A program made the translations under genes and the position numbers. Below the pieces are notes generated by a model. That model was not told where the DNA came from and did not search any database. It worked only from the letters and a program-made list of their open reading frames with translations. DNA of 23,741 nt. Origin: a virus. The stretch lies in the IMG/VR virus record IMGVR_UViG_3300047457_000805, positions 1 through 23,741 of that record, one strand, 5' to 3'. Of this stretch, positions 11,893-21,086 are shown one piece after another (position 1 is the first letter of the stretch; each line of letters begins with the position of its first letter).

Positions 11893-14082
11893 CTATTGCA
11901 GCAATCCTGCAAGACGTTTCTCTTCGTCAGTCATGGTGTCGGCTGTACCCATCACATCAAGCCTAAACGGTTGCTCTGGCGCGGCGGCTTGCCCGGCCAA
12001 CTGGCCGAGTGCCCCGCCGACCATCGGACGCGTCGTTGCTCGAGCAACTTCACCGCGGGCCATGGCCTCTTGTTGCGTGGCTAATCGCCGCATTAAAGCA
12101 TCAAGACTTTGTGGTGTTAGCGGCGTTAGCAACTCGCGCCCAAGTATTTCCGCCACATCGCCAACGTTTCCTGCGCCGCGTTGCATGGCCTGCCCAAGCA
12201 ACTGTGACGCAATAGGTTGTAAATTACCTTGGATAATGGCTGATCCAACAGCCGCACCCGTTGGGCCTGCCTGTTCGGCCATTTCCGCGGCCAGAGGCGC
12301 TGTGCGCGATCCGGCCAGGATTCTGTTGCGCACTTCAGTAAATCGCGCTTCTTCGCCAAGTTGATTACGGAACGTGTCAAATGATTGTGTGTCAGGAAAC
12401 GCGGCACGCAAGCGGCCAAGCGTTTGCGTGTTATCAAACAAACGTGTTACGTCTCGAGCGGTTCCAAACTCTCTAGTAATGCGATCGGCTTGTATCTTGG
12501 CGGCATCAACAACACCAGCGCGGAACATATTGCGTTCCATGTCGGTAAGTTTGTTGAAGTCTGCCGCCACTTCACGCCAGTCGTTCTCAGGCATTGTGAA
12601 TACTTTTCTGCCTTGATCGATGGCGTCTTTAAGCGCAGCATCACCGGCGAACGCAGCTCGAGCGTCCTTGTACTTTGGCACTAAAGTGTCCAGGCGATCA
12701 AGAAAATCGTTCTTGGCGTTACGAATAATCCTAGCCTCTGTGGAGGCAAACCCTTCTTTCGTTTGCTTGGCATTGATTACGTCATCAAGACCGCGCTTAA
12801 CCCAATCAAGAATCTTTACATTTGGCAAATCTTCCAGTTCGCCATAAACAGGCAGGCCATCTTCATCGTAGATTGGACGCCCATTACCATCAGTCTTAAA
12901 GCGATAAATTTGCGGCAGTGACTCACCTTCATTGGAGGCCATGCTAACCGCCCGAGCGTAAGCCTTCTTAAAGGCCGGGCGATCTAAATAAGAAAGCAAT
13001 TCTTTATCGTTCAACACGCCAACTGGCGTATCGTAGGCTTCGGCATAAAGCGGAGCTGCTTTGCGTTTTTGCTGCTCAGTCAAATCACGCAATAGCATAT
13101 TGGTGTTTTGCAAGCGCTCTTGCGCGGCAGCCGCCAAGTCCGCAATGACACGATCAGATTGCGTACGAACACGTTCTTGCAAAAACTCGCCCCGCGGTCC
13201 TTTGGCGGCACCAGGCGTATTAACAGCACCAGCGGCACGCGACAATAGTGATTCGCCGCCAATGTCAGCAAGTGTCGTTTGTTTTCCTGGTGTTGCCTGC
13301 ATCAATCTGCGCTGCAATTCGGCTGGCGTAAGTTGGTCGCGTTCCATACCTTGAATGATAAGTTGCGCCGCTTTTTGTTGCGCAGCAGCACCGCTTCTTC
13401 CTAATATGTCACGCGCCTTGCCAACGCCATAGCCTGCAAGTCCCATGGCAGGCGGTATGGCGGCACCAACACCAGCACCAAGACCAGCACCTATAGCCGC
13501 ACCTTGAAGCGTATTAACTGCACCGCCTTCGGCTTGCCCTGCGCCACCCAACGCGCCACCGGCAGCACCCATCAGCGCACCGCGGCCAACTTGTGCGCCA
13601 ATGTTTGTGCCTTGTAACGCGGTTGGTAGTGCGCTTGTAACGGCCTGTGCGCCTCGGGTTACTGCACCGGCAAGTTGGGGAGCGCGTGCGGCAACGGCTG
13701 GCACAGCAGCACCCATCGTTACAGCAGCAGGCAATAAAGCACCAGCAAGTTCACTACTTGCCGCGGCCACTGGACTGCGCTTTTGGTATTCCTTGATGCC
13801 TTCGCGCACTGCTTCAACGTTGTCTTGGTATGAGCCTTTTGTAAACGCCGCTTTAACCGCAGCCTCAATCTCATCGGAAAAGCCAAACGTTAAGCCTTGC
13901 ATGAACGTGCGAAACGCGCCTGCTTCAACTTCGCCAACGCCTCGACGTTGCCTCGCCATAGCGCCAAGGTAACGCGATGGCGTATAACCTTCTAAGCGCA
14001 AGTAAGCCTCCATGTCCGACTGCGGAGCGCCTTGCTCAAACATCTTGCGCATGTTGGCGGAAACCCGCTCAAGGTTCGTCAT
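11893..14082 (-). CDS. Large internal virion / DNA-ejection-like protein (729 aa)
   Basis: The N-terminal 100 residues are helical and charged. From about 105 to 230 comes a long Ala/Gly-rich stretch with glycine-zipper pattern (GALMGAAGGALGGAG, GAAIGAGLGAGVGAAIP), likely membrane-inserting. The rest is helical, with a final Ala/Gln-rich tail. Such architecture is typical of large ejection proteins of podoviruses that pass into the host envelope during DNA entry. It is the last late gene, as gp16 is in P22. No lysozyme motif is seen. GGAG lies seven bases before the ATG. The role is inferred from composition and order, not from recognised homology. Confidence 0.7.
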   Translation of the reverse strand: MTNLERVSANMRKMFEQGAPQSDMEAYLRLEGYTPSRYLGAMARQRRGVGEVEAGAFRTFMQGLTFGFSDEIEAAVKAAFTKGSYQDNVEAVREGIKEYQKRSPVAAASSELAGALLPAAVTMGAAVPAVAARAPQLAGAVTRGAQAVTSALPTALQGTNIGAQVGRGALMGAAGGALGGAGQAEGGAVNTLQGAAIGAGLGAGVGAAIPPAMGLAGYGVGKARDILGRSGAAAQQKAAQLIIQGMERDQLTPAELQRRLMQATPGKQTTLADIGGESLLSRAAGAVNTPGAAKGPRGEFLQERVRTQSDRVIADLAAAAQERLQNTNMLLRDLTEQQKRKAAPLYAEAYDTPVGVLNDKELLSYLDRPAFKKAYARAVSMASNEGESLPQIYRFKTDGNGRPIYDEDGLPVYGELEDLPNVKILDWVKRGLDDVINAKQTKEGFASTEARIIRNAKNDFLDRLDTLVPKYKDARAAFAGDAALKDAIDQGRKVFTMPENDWREVAADFNKLTDMERNMFRAGVVDAAKIQADRITREFGTARDVTRLFDNTQTLGRLRAAFPDTQSFDTFRNQLGEEARFTEVRNRILAGSRTAPLAAEMAEQAGPTGAAVGSAIIQGNLQPIASQLLGQAMQRGAGNVGDVAEILGRELLTPLTPQSLDALMRRLATQQEAMARGEVARATTRPMVGGALGQLAGQAAAPEQPFRLDVMGTADTMTDEEKRLAGLLQ

Positions 14083-14085
14083 TAC

Positions 14086-15618
14086 TTATCTCCTTGGCGT
14101 AAGACCGTATTGATTCATGATACTTGGTGCGCCTGGTATGGGGACAGAGTCTGACAATGATGGATACTTAAGACCTTGCCCCGAATATTGCAATTCACGT
14201 TCCTTTTCAATCCTTCTTATTTCTTCAGCCAAAAGTCTTAGCTTGACTTTAGCAGCGTCTGGATTATCTGTAGGCAAAGGAATGAACGGTTTTAGCCTCG
14301 ATGATTCGCCAACAGTAACGGTTGCCCCAGATGTATCTTTAATCTGTAAACTTCCAATTCTTGCCACACGCGCACGCGCTTCAATCTCTTCGTCTTTAGA
14401 TAGCGGGTCTCTAATTGATTGAGGAATGTTTCCAACTACAGGACCGATAGCTCTAGGGTTGTCTGTGATTGACTTTATCGCTAGGTCAATGCTTTCAACT
14501 GCATTTTTATTCTTAATAAACTCTTCCGTTAGCGCAGGCGTAAGGGTTTGTCCTTTACCCATTAATGGCTGACCCATTGTGTCGCCAATCGTTGGCCCAA
14601 CAATTTGCCTTGTTGGTTGCGTCATGGTCTTTGATGTATAGAACATTCTTCCGGCGGCATCCGTAACCAGGTCAACGTCTCCTTGTGCTGCACGCAACGC
14701 TGACAAATCAACTTCCCGCCCTCTAAGTCCAAGCTCACGTTCTCTAAAAATATTTTGCTGCGCTGTTTGCCGTTGATCAAATGCAAACTTGCGCTCATTC
14801 AAATCTTGTGCGCTTAAAGCTCTCAAGTTTGTTGCCACCTCGCCTGGCGTCATTTCAACATCGTAGGTGCCAATTGTTTTTCCGGTGTTCTTATCACGAA
14901 TAAGAATCTTGTTTCCTGTCTTAATTTGCTCTTCGTTAGGTTGTGGCGCTACATCAAGCACTTTAATACCGCCACGCTTGCCAACTACATAGCTAACAGG
15001 CCTTCCGCCAATCATGCCCGTGTTGGTTCCTGTGCCGTACTCTTCAGGCTTAACATTTTCACCAATGTACTTGACTGCTTCTGCATAAGGCATTTGCGAC
15101 GCAATCAATCGCTGCTCTGGCGTAAGGCTTGCAAAAGGTCTTGCCGATTCAACGGCTTTTTCTTGCGCTCGAGCCGCGGTAACCGTTGGACCCATACCTT
15201 CAGCGCCCATGGCGGCAGCGCCAGCCTGAAACCGTTGCGCCTCAGTTGGTTGCGCTGTTAATGCTTGGCGTAATGCTTGTTCACGAAGTTGTTGCTGCTG
15301 CATTTGAGCCAATTGCATCTGAAACAACTGCCTTTGCAACCCTTGTTGCTGCACACCTTGCAAGCCTTCAGCCAATGTACCGCCACGCGCAACGGTTGAG
15401 CCTAATTGCGCAAGCGTTAGTAATCGCTGCCTGCGGCGCTCTTCCTCATCCATTGGCATGGCGGGCAAGCCAGGGTATTGCTGCAACCGATCAAGTCCTG
15501 ATCCAAAACGATCAAGCAAGCCTGGCGCATAACCTTGTGATGCAGCTTCAGGCGAGTTCGGCACTTGCTGACCGCTGTAGCTTCCGCTGCCCGTAAAAAA
15601 GTCTAGTAAAGACGCCAT
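14086..15618 (-). CDS. Virion protein, probable ejection protein (510 aa)
   Basis: The N-terminal 75 residues are Gly/Ser/Pro-rich. Residues about 85-125 are very Gln/Leu-rich (QRQLFQMQLAQMQQQQLREQ), followed by a mixed middle and an Arg/Glu-rich helical end (LRLLAEEIRRIEKERELQ). No enzymatic motif is visible. It lies between the S74 protein and the large glycine-zipper protein, the place where P22 encodes gp20. The ATG has AGGGG upstream; neighbours are two to three bases away. Assignment is by composition and synteny. Confidence 0.65.
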   Translation of the reverse strand: MASLLDFFTGSGSYSGQQVPNSPEAASQGYAPGLLDRFGSGLDRLQQYPGLPAMPMDEEERRRQRLLTLAQLGSTVARGGTLAEGLQGVQQQGLQRQLFQMQLAQMQQQQLREQALRQALTAQPTEAQRFQAGAAAMGAEGMGPTVTAARAQEKAVESARPFASLTPEQRLIASQMPYAEAVKYIGENVKPEEYGTGTNTGMIGGRPVSYVVGKRGGIKVLDVAPQPNEEQIKTGNKILIRDKNTGKTIGTYDVEMTPGEVATNLRALSAQDLNERKFAFDQRQTAQQNIFRERELGLRGREVDLSALRAAQGDVDLVTDAAGRMFYTSKTMTQPTRQIVGPTIGDTMGQPLMGKGQTLTPALTEEFIKNKNAVESIDLAIKSITDNPRAIGPVVGNIPQSIRDPLSKDEEIEARARVARIGSLQIKDTSGATVTVGESSRLKPFIPLPTDNPDAAKVKLRLLAEEIRRIEKERELQYSGQGLKYPSLSDSVPIPGAPSIMNQYGLTPRR

Positions 15619-15620
15619 GC

Positions 15621-16805
15621 TTATCCCCTTGTCCTGCGGTCAAGTTCCTTTACAGCCTCAACCAGTAACCCTGTCACTTTCGGGTAATTCACTGCCATCA
15701 TGCCGTTATCGCCTTGCGCTACAGCATCAGGCATGACACGGCGAACGTCTTGCGCCATCACACCACCAGTTCGTTGATCATCGCCCTTGTAGTTGTAGTC
15801 ATAACCAGTAAGTTTCCCAATTTGGGAGAGCGGCGAATCCATGCGATCAATGTTTTCCTTCATGCGCTTGTCTGACCCAAACAAGTAAGCCAATGACGCC
15901 AATGTGCTAACGCCCTGGCCGATCTGCTGACCTGGTGACATGCGCTGCGATGTGACTTGCTCGTTTTGCGCAGGAAACTGACCAAGACCAGCTTGAAGAA
16001 TGCCAAGTTGCTGCAACGGATATTGCTGTTGGCGTAAAAAGTCTTGATACGCCAAATCAAGTTGCTGTTGTTGCAAGCCTTGCTCAATGCCGCCAACTTG
16101 CATAAGTTGTTGCGCTTGTGCTTGGCGTAAAGCATCTTCAGCGCCACCGGCACTAAGCAATTGCTGTGCTTGTTGTTGGCGGATTGCTTGTTGCTGTGCG
16201 CCTAACCCTGCCAGTTGCGCAGCCTGCGCCTGGCGAGCCGCAACGTCTTGCTGCGCAAGTTGCGCCGCCTGACCAAACCCTTGATAAGCTAAATTGCCAG
16301 CCGTTTGGCCTGCGGCCATGAGTGCTGCTTGATTCGTTAAGCCTTCAACAATGCCCTGGCGCGATCCGCCAAAGGCGCGGGCGCGAGTGGCGGCGGCTAA
16401 ATTGCCAAGTTGCTGCTGTTGGCGCTGCGTTTCAATGTTTTGCAGCGCCGTGTTGATCACTTGCGTTTGGAATGGATTCACAAACTGACCAATGTTTTGC
16501 GCAATGCCGGTCGGTTGCATCGCCAACGACGTTGCGTAATCAACCGTTGCGGTTCCAGGACCAACTTGCCCGGCTTGCGCTAACTGCTGTAAGCCAAGTG
16601 TTGTGGCGGAAGTTGGTTCAACTTGCGCAAGACGCTGTAATCCGGCGAGTGTTGCTTGTGTAGGCGCCGCGATACGCGGGCCTTGGTATGGCGTATAAGG
16701 TTGATTGGCGATTTGTTGCGCTCTGCCATATACGTCGAGCGCTGCCGTCTTAAACTCTGGATCAAGTTCAACGCGAGTTGTTTGACCGCCGCCGCTTTTG
16801 CTCAT
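15621..16805 (-). CDS. Gln-rich virion protein with C-terminal peptidase S74 chaperone
   Basis: The first 300 residues are Gln/Ala-rich and mostly helical, probably coiled coil (QQQAIRQQQAQQLLSAGG and similar). The end, from about residue 310, is a peptidase S74 intramolecular chaperone: GSDKRMKENI carries the cleavage-site Ser (S311) and Lys (K316), followed by GYDYNYKG, GGVMAQDV and LLVEAVKELD. S74 domains trimerise fibre or spike proteins and then cut themselves off. Here the domain sits on a protein in the ejection-protein block rather than on an obvious fibre. I use the ATG at 16805, which has AAGGAG eight bases upstream and overlaps the preceding stop as ATGA; the frame is open a little further. 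Confidence 0.8.
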   Translation of the reverse strand: MSKSGGGQTTRVELDPEFKTAALDVYGRAQQIANQPYTPYQGPRIAAPTQATLAGLQRLAQVEPTSATTLGLQQLAQAGQVGPGTATVDYATSLAMQPTGIAQNIGQFVNPFQTQVINTALQNIETQRQQQQLGNLAAATRARAFGGSRQGIVEGLTNQAALMAAGQTAGNLAYQGFGQAAQLAQQDVAARQAQAAQLAGLGAQQQAIRQQQAQQLLSAGGAEDALRQAQAQQLMQVGGIEQGLQQQQLDLAYQDFLRQQQYPLQQLGILQAGLGQFPAQNEQVTSQRMSPGQQIGQGVSTLASLAYLFGSDKRMKENIDRMDSPLSQIGKLTGYDYNYKGDDQRTGGVMAQDVRRVMPDAVAQGDNGMMAVNYPKVTGLLVEAVKELDRRTRG

Positions 16806-17176
16806 AGTGATAACTCCTTGGACATGACCGTCCAGCATTCCTTGTAATCTTCATCCGCCAAAAACGAACGAATCCAACCTCGTCTTCCGGATAATGTAAT
16901 CATGTTGCATTGGATATGACGCGCCCACGATTCAATAATAGGGCGCATGGCTGAGAGTTCTTCCAGTTTGCCGCCAGCTAGAAAGTAATGAAGCGATTTC
17001 TTTTGCGGGTAAACGTGGACCTCAGTAATGACTGCTGATTGCTGACCAGGCCAAAATTGCATCGCCCTGTCAATAACCGCTTTGCGTATGTCTTCAATGG
17101 TATGCGTTCCATGGCTAAAGCGCAACGCCGCTTCGAGGTATGGAGAACATCGATCCCAATGCGCTAAATCATTCAC
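16802..17176 (-). CDS. Conserved phage protein of tail-accessory region (124 aa)
   Basis: The protein begins MNDLAHWDRCSPYLEAALRF and contains GTHTIEDIRKAV, HYFLAGGKLEEL and ITLSGRRGWIRSFL. I recognise this pattern from many aquatic podovirus genomes, where it is annotated only as hypothetical. The fold may be GNAT-like (small alpha/beta with a GRRGW loop), but this is uncertain. It lies where P22 encodes gp14. Both ends overlap the neighbours by ATGA, so its dose is probably tied to theirs. Confidence 0.7.
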   Translation of the reverse strand: MNDLAHWDRCSPYLEAALRFSHGTHTIEDIRKAVIDRAMQFWPGQQSAVITEVHVYPQKKSLHYFLAGGKLEELSAMRPIIESWARHIQCNMITLSGRRGWIRSFLADEDYKECWTVMSKELSL

Positions 17177-18423
17177 GCTGCGCCAAATCCGAGTAATGTT
17201 TGGCCCGCCACGGAAGGAAAACCGCCAGCCAATAATCCTTGGCTAAACGCGCCTGGAGCAGTGCCTAGCATTGCCATAGGCTGCGCTCGTTGAGCGGACG
17301 CCACACGCGCAAGCTCTAGCAGGTCTTCATTCTTTTGCTGACCAACGCCTGTGTTGATAACGCTCAACGCTTGATCGTAATTCAATCCGCTATTGAGCAA
17401 ATCATTGAAGTAAGACGCTTTGCCTTCAGCGTCACGCGTTTGCAGTTCAGGCGCCATCCGTACAGTCTGACCGAGTTGGCGGAGAAAGTTGAATTGTTGC
17501 GGCGTTTGAAAGCCAATCGATGATCCAACTATGTTTTGAATCTCCTGGTCACTGTAACCCTGGCCGCGCAACTGGTTATAAAACGCAGCTTTATCAAGTG
17601 CTGTTTTAGTAGACACGTCGCGCACTTGATTCATCAACGCTTGGTTTGCCGCCAGCAATCCAGCCGTTGGCGACTCATTGGCAAGCAATCCACGATTGAC
17701 CATACCGGTCACAATGTTTGCAGTTGGCGCTGCCGCCTGCATGGCGGCAAGATTTGCCGCTTGCGTTTGCCGTACTTCGGATGCCGTTGGGATATCGCTA
17801 AAAAGCCCTTGCTCCTGGCCGTAACCATAGCCGAGCAAACCCGTTGGTGCTAACCCTGCGCGTGCTTCGTAGTCGCCAAGTGGCGCAATGTTGTATTGCA
17901 TTTCGCCTGACTCAAGTCGAGTTGCGCCAGTGCGCTCGGTCGTGCTGCGTCCCGTTCTTGGAATGGGAATGCCAAGTTGCTCAAATGACGTGGCCTCAAC
18001 TGGTGTTGGGTCGAGCCTTACAATTTCACCACGAATCTGCGCTGGCGAGTAACCCTGCTTGAGCAAAGTTTGCACATAGCCTTTTTTCGTTTCAAGCGAT
18101 GCGTCACGATTCCAATCAAGGCCAAAAATCTTCAGTGTGCGCGACTCTGTTGGCTTTGCCGTTGTTGTCGTTGTAGTTGTTGCGCCACTTGTTGCCCCGC
18201 CAGCGGTTGCTCCTCCAGCATTTGTTTCTGGAAACGCTAACCCAAGTAAATTGAAATTTGATTCGGTTAGCGCCGCTTTATTTGGCTCAAGTCTTGAAAT
18301 CTCAGCGCGAATGTCGGCAATGTCATATCCTGAATTGATCATATCCTGGACAAGATTTTGCTTTGCACCTAGTGATGCGGTTGTGTCCCACTTAAAAGTT
18401 TCAAATGGATATAGGATTGCCAT
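17173..18423 (-). CDS. Virion protein with a four-fold helical repeat (416 aa)
   Basis: A motif of about 29 residues occurs four times: GAKQNLVQDMINSGYDIADI (about residue 19), ETKKGYVQTLLKQGYSPAQI (about 110), DKAAFYNQLRGQGYSDQEIQ (about 280) and GKASYFNDLLNSGLNYDQAL (about 336). The first two lie in longer duplicated units of about 55 residues ending in SRLEP/VRLDP and a FxxLGxxxP segment. A Thr-rich linker (ATTTTTTTAKP) separates them. No membrane or catalytic motif is visible. The gene is part of the late block after the gp10-like gene and probably encodes a tail or internal component. AAGGA precedes the ATG. Confidence 0.75.
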   Translation of the reverse strand: MAILYPFETFKWDTTASLGAKQNLVQDMINSGYDIADIRAEISRLEPNKAALTESNFNLLGLAFPETNAGGATAGGATSGATTTTTTTAKPTESRTLKIFGLDWNRDASLETKKGYVQTLLKQGYSPAQIRGEIVRLDPTPVEATSFEQLGIPIPRTGRSTTERTGATRLESGEMQYNIAPLGDYEARAGLAPTGLLGYGYGQEQGLFSDIPTASEVRQTQAANLAAMQAAAPTANIVTGMVNRGLLANESPTAGLLAANQALMNQVRDVSTKTALDKAAFYNQLRGQGYSDQEIQNIVGSSIGFQTPQQFNFLRQLGQTVRMAPELQTRDAEGKASYFNDLLNSGLNYDQALSVINTGVGQQKNEDLLELARVASAQRAQPMAMLGTAPGAFSQGLLAGGFPSVAGQTLLGFGAA

Positions 18424-18433
18424 CTCAGATTCC

Positions 18434-18643
18434 TTACATGGTAGTGGCGCTTAAGACGCCAGCGTTTGACACCGCCAGTGAGTAACGCGTGCCATTAGGC
18501 GAACGAATGATGATCAGTTCATCCTGACCCATTTCGATGTTAGCGTTCTTCTTGCGGTTTAATGCGTCAGCCAATTCCAAAGCACGCCGAAACGATTGCT
18601 CCTCGATTTGGTTGTATTCAACACCAGGGCGCGGTAGTTTCAT
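18434..18643 (-). CDS. Small late protein (69 aa)
   Basis: MKLPRPGVEYNQIEEQSFRR starts a charged helix followed by a short beta-rich end (ELIIIRSPNGTRYSLAVSN). The ATG at 18643 overlaps the gp10-like stop as ATGA, which I prefer over the longer frame to 18691. Proteins beginning KLPRPG-Y are common small genes of podovirus late regions; function is unknown. Confidence 0.65.
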   Translation of the reverse strand: MKLPRPGVEYNQIEEQSFRRALELADALNRKKNANIEMGQDELIIIRSPNGTRYSLAVSNAGVLSATTM

Positions 18644-20127
18644 CGCTTGCTGCCTTGCCTGGCGTTGAATCGCATGATGCCAACTCGCCAATCGGTATTG
18701 TTATTGCCATTGACGCGGACCTTCATTTGCCTGCCCTGTAAGCGCACTGACGTTGGGTTGGCTAACGAATACGGACCATGCGTTGTTTCTGTAGCGGTAG
18801 GATACAAGCGCGTTTTGAACGTTGCCGTAACGTCGCCAAGTGTTAAATCATCCGGTATGAGTTGATCCGCCACAAGCAAATTGTCGCCCATGCCAATTTG
18901 ATATGGCCCCGATTCAGCGTATGGTGCGCTGCCATCATAGTTCCATCCGGCCTCATGCTCATAAACATAACCATCAACGGAACACATCAATGGCGATGTG
19001 AATACGCCTTGACCTGTACCGACAGTGCGTGCAAGCGTTCCGATTGTCCAATGATTTTCTCTGTAATTCCACACCACATAACTGTCAATTTCGTTTGATT
19101 CGGATGACGGGTAAAACCAAATGATTTCGGCAAATTTTGAGTTGTGAATTGCGTTGACTTTGCTGATTTGCCCGCGATTGATGTTGCTAAATACATAGTC
19201 AGAAACATCAGAGGAGAGCGGTTTGACGTAACCGTCATAAACCCAAAACCCGGATGATCCCATCCAAACGGCAAACGTGTCGGCAGCGGCAACGCTCAAC
19301 ACGCCCACAGCGCCACACCCTGTCCCTACTTTTTCAAACCCATAGACGTATGGCGGACCTTGGTACTGCGCCAAGTGGGCATCCACATCCGTCAAGATTA
19401 ATACGCCACCGCGAACGCGCCTAGCGCAAATAATTGATCCTGGCGTTGAAAGGATAAAGTCACCGGCCTGGTTCGTTGCTGCTGGCGTCCATACGGTGTT
19501 GTCTTCCTGGTCGGACCATTGCACTTTGCGCGGATCGCCGCCAGCGCCAAGCGCAAACAGAAAACGCTCTTCAGAGACAATCAATCCTTTGCAACTCGTT
19601 GGCGCATTGGTAATGGCAACGGCTTTGGTTGGCGTGGCAAAGTCTAACTGCCACTCGTATAACTTTCCGTCATAGTCTGAGCACGCCACAAGATATTGGC
19701 CCCAGTTGTCCATTGACCAAGTGGTGGCAGGCAGCACGCCGTTAACGCTTGAAGGGATGCGTGCAACACCATAGGCTTGTTCGCCGTAATCTTGATTGCC
19801 GTAACCGGTCGACCCTAAAGCGTCAGTGCGCCCTGCGCTAAAACTTGTTGGTGTAATGTCAGCCTGATCGCCATCGCCCTGGTAAGCGTAAAGTTTTGAA
19901 GCCGTTCCAACTGCGAGCCAAATATTTGCTGAGTTATCGCGCCAGGCGTACATACCACGAGGAACGCCTGAAGCCTGAGCGGTTGTCCATTTACGCCATC
20001 CGCCCATAGGGCGAAGCGTACCTTCAAACCAACGCACAAGGTTTGCGTCATACCAACGCCCTTGAGACTGATATTCAGTTCCGTTTCGGTAAATGCCTGG
20101 CGGTAATTTGATGGGGACAAGTGGCAT
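18640..20127 (-). CDS. P22 gp10-like tail hub / DNA-stabilisation protein
   Basis: This 495-aa protein is beta-rich throughout, with repeated aromatic strands (GVPRGMYAWRDNSANIWLAV, WGQYLVACSDYDGKLYEW, FLFALGAGGDPRKVQWSDQE, SYVVWNYRENHWTIGT), the pattern of a beta-propeller. N-terminal KLPPGIYRNGTEYQSQGRWY is typical of a podovirus family related to the P22 packaged-DNA stabilisation protein gp10 (about 470 aa), which plugs the portal and holds tail spikes. It is followed by small and ejection-type genes, as in P22. The start has no clear Shine-Dalgarno and lies two bases after the lysozyme stop, so re-initiation is likely. Confidence 0.72.
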   Translation of the reverse strand: MPLVPIKLPPGIYRNGTEYQSQGRWYDANLVRWFEGTLRPMGGWRKWTTAQASGVPRGMYAWRDNSANIWLAVGTASKLYAYQGDGDQADITPTSFSAGRTDALGSTGYGNQDYGEQAYGVARIPSSVNGVLPATTWSMDNWGQYLVACSDYDGKLYEWQLDFATPTKAVAITNAPTSCKGLIVSEERFLFALGAGGDPRKVQWSDQEDNTVWTPAATNQAGDFILSTPGSIICARRVRGGVLILTDVDAHLAQYQGPPYVYGFEKVGTGCGAVGVLSVAAADTFAVWMGSSGFWVYDGYVKPLSSDVSDYVFSNINRGQISKVNAIHNSKFAEIIWFYPSSESNEIDSYVVWNYRENHWTIGTLARTVGTGQGVFTSPLMCSVDGYVYEHEAGWNYDGSAPYAESGPYQIGMGDNLLVADQLIPDDLTLGDVTATFKTRLYPTATETTHGPYSLANPTSVRLQGRQMKVRVNGNNNTDWRVGIMRFNARQGSKR

Positions 20128-20129
20128 GA

Positions 20130-20606
20130 TTAGTTGCTCATGTAAAGGGCCATTTCATCGCGGCGGCGTTTGACCAGGCCCGGCAACTCTTTCCCTGCCG
20201 CTTTAGTCCACATCTTAAACGCAAGTGCAGCGCCCGTATAGTCACCGCGATTATGTCGCATCCTTAACGTTGATCGCTGAAGGTTGCCTAGTCCCACATT
20301 GAACGAAAATGATGTGAGTGCATCAATGCGAGGCTGAGTAAGACCAGCAGGACATAATCGTAGTACGCCAGCTTCAAAGCGGCGTAAGTCCTGTGTAAGT
20401 ATCTCGTCAACTTCCGCCATAGATAACGTGCGATCCCAACCTGGTGGAATGGGTAAAGCTTTACGCTCTTCGATCTTGATGTTGATGTGCGATGGGTCAA
20501 TGACATGGCCCACACCAACGGTCCAAAGCAACGCCGGACAACGATAAGGCCGCACGCGCACACCTTCGTGATGCTTGATCATTTGTAGGGCAAGCGGGCT
20601 GATCAT
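20130..20606 (-). CDS. Endolysin, GH24 (T4/P22-type) lysozyme
   Basis: This 158-aa muramidase cleaves the host cell wall. The catalytic signature is E14, then eight residues, C23, five residues, T29 (HHEGVRVRPYRC, ALLWTVGVGH), the E-8-(D/C)-5-T pattern with Cys in the Asp position as in some phage-21-like endolysins. DALTSFSFNVGLGNLQ and LVKRRRDEMALY complete the family profile. MISPLALQMIKHHEG has no long hydrophobic or charged leader, so it is not clearly a SAR endolysin and probably depends on the holin. The ATG at 20606 overlaps the holin stop as ATGA. Family assignment is firm. Confidence 0.92.
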   Translation of the reverse strand: MISPLALQMIKHHEGVRVRPYRCPALLWTVGVGHVIDPSHINIKIEERKALPIPPGWDRTLSMAEVDEILTQDLRRFEAGVLRLCPAGLTQPRIDALTSFSFNVGLGNLQRSTLRMRHNRGDYTGAALAFKMWTKAAGKELPGLVKRRRDEMALYMSN

Positions 20607-21085
20607 TTCGCAAAGGCTCGTGACCCAAAGTGAAAGGCCACAATCGCGGCCCAAATCTGTTGCGTGTCGTCATCCCATAATTGGTCAAGCATCAAATCGA
20701 ATGGCACGTTCGTTGTCCATGCGTACCAGAATCCTCCAATCTCAACAAATACCAAAAGCATGAACATGCCATAGGTCAAGACAGGACGCACTAACGCCCT
20801 GGCGTTCTTCACCCACTGGCTTGTTCCTTCGCCAATCGCAATGTCATGGGCGTACAACGCTTTCATCTCTTCGGCCTGCGTTTGCATCGCCACTTGCTCA
20901 GTGTGAATCTCCTCGATGCGTTGCTGCGCAAGCAAACCCATGGCGGCTAACTCGCGCTCACGCTCATTTTGCATACGGGCAAGTTCCAGCTCGTGCGCTT
21001 TGTCCTTGGAGTCCTGCCAAAGGTCAAGCAACTTAGGCACGCCACCGGCTAAGAATGACAAGAGCGTTGACAAAAGCGTCATCAT
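20603..21085 (-). CDS. Holin-type membrane protein (3-TM holin-like)
   Basis: The 160-aa protein starts with a hydrophobic helix (MMTLLSTLLSFLAGGVPKLL), then a charged coiled-coil region at about 30-80 (ELELARMQNERERELAAM). WVKNARALVRPVLTYGMFML, a second membrane segment (about 98-125) and a short hydrophobic C-terminus follow. This layout matches the 3-TM holin family known from gene-transfer agents and many phages. Its position directly before the lysozyme, coupled by ATGA, supports a lysis role. The Shine-Dalgarno is weak, with two ATGs in tandem. Confidence 0.8.
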   Translation of the reverse strand: MMTLLSTLLSFLAGGVPKLLDLWQDSKDKAHELELARMQNERERELAAMGLLAQQRIEEIHTEQVAMQTQAEEMKALYAHDIAIGEGTSQWVKNARALVRPVLTYGMFMLLVFVEIGGFWYAWTTNVPFDLMLDQLWDDDTQQIWAAIVAFHFGSRAFAK

Positions 21086-21086
21086 G

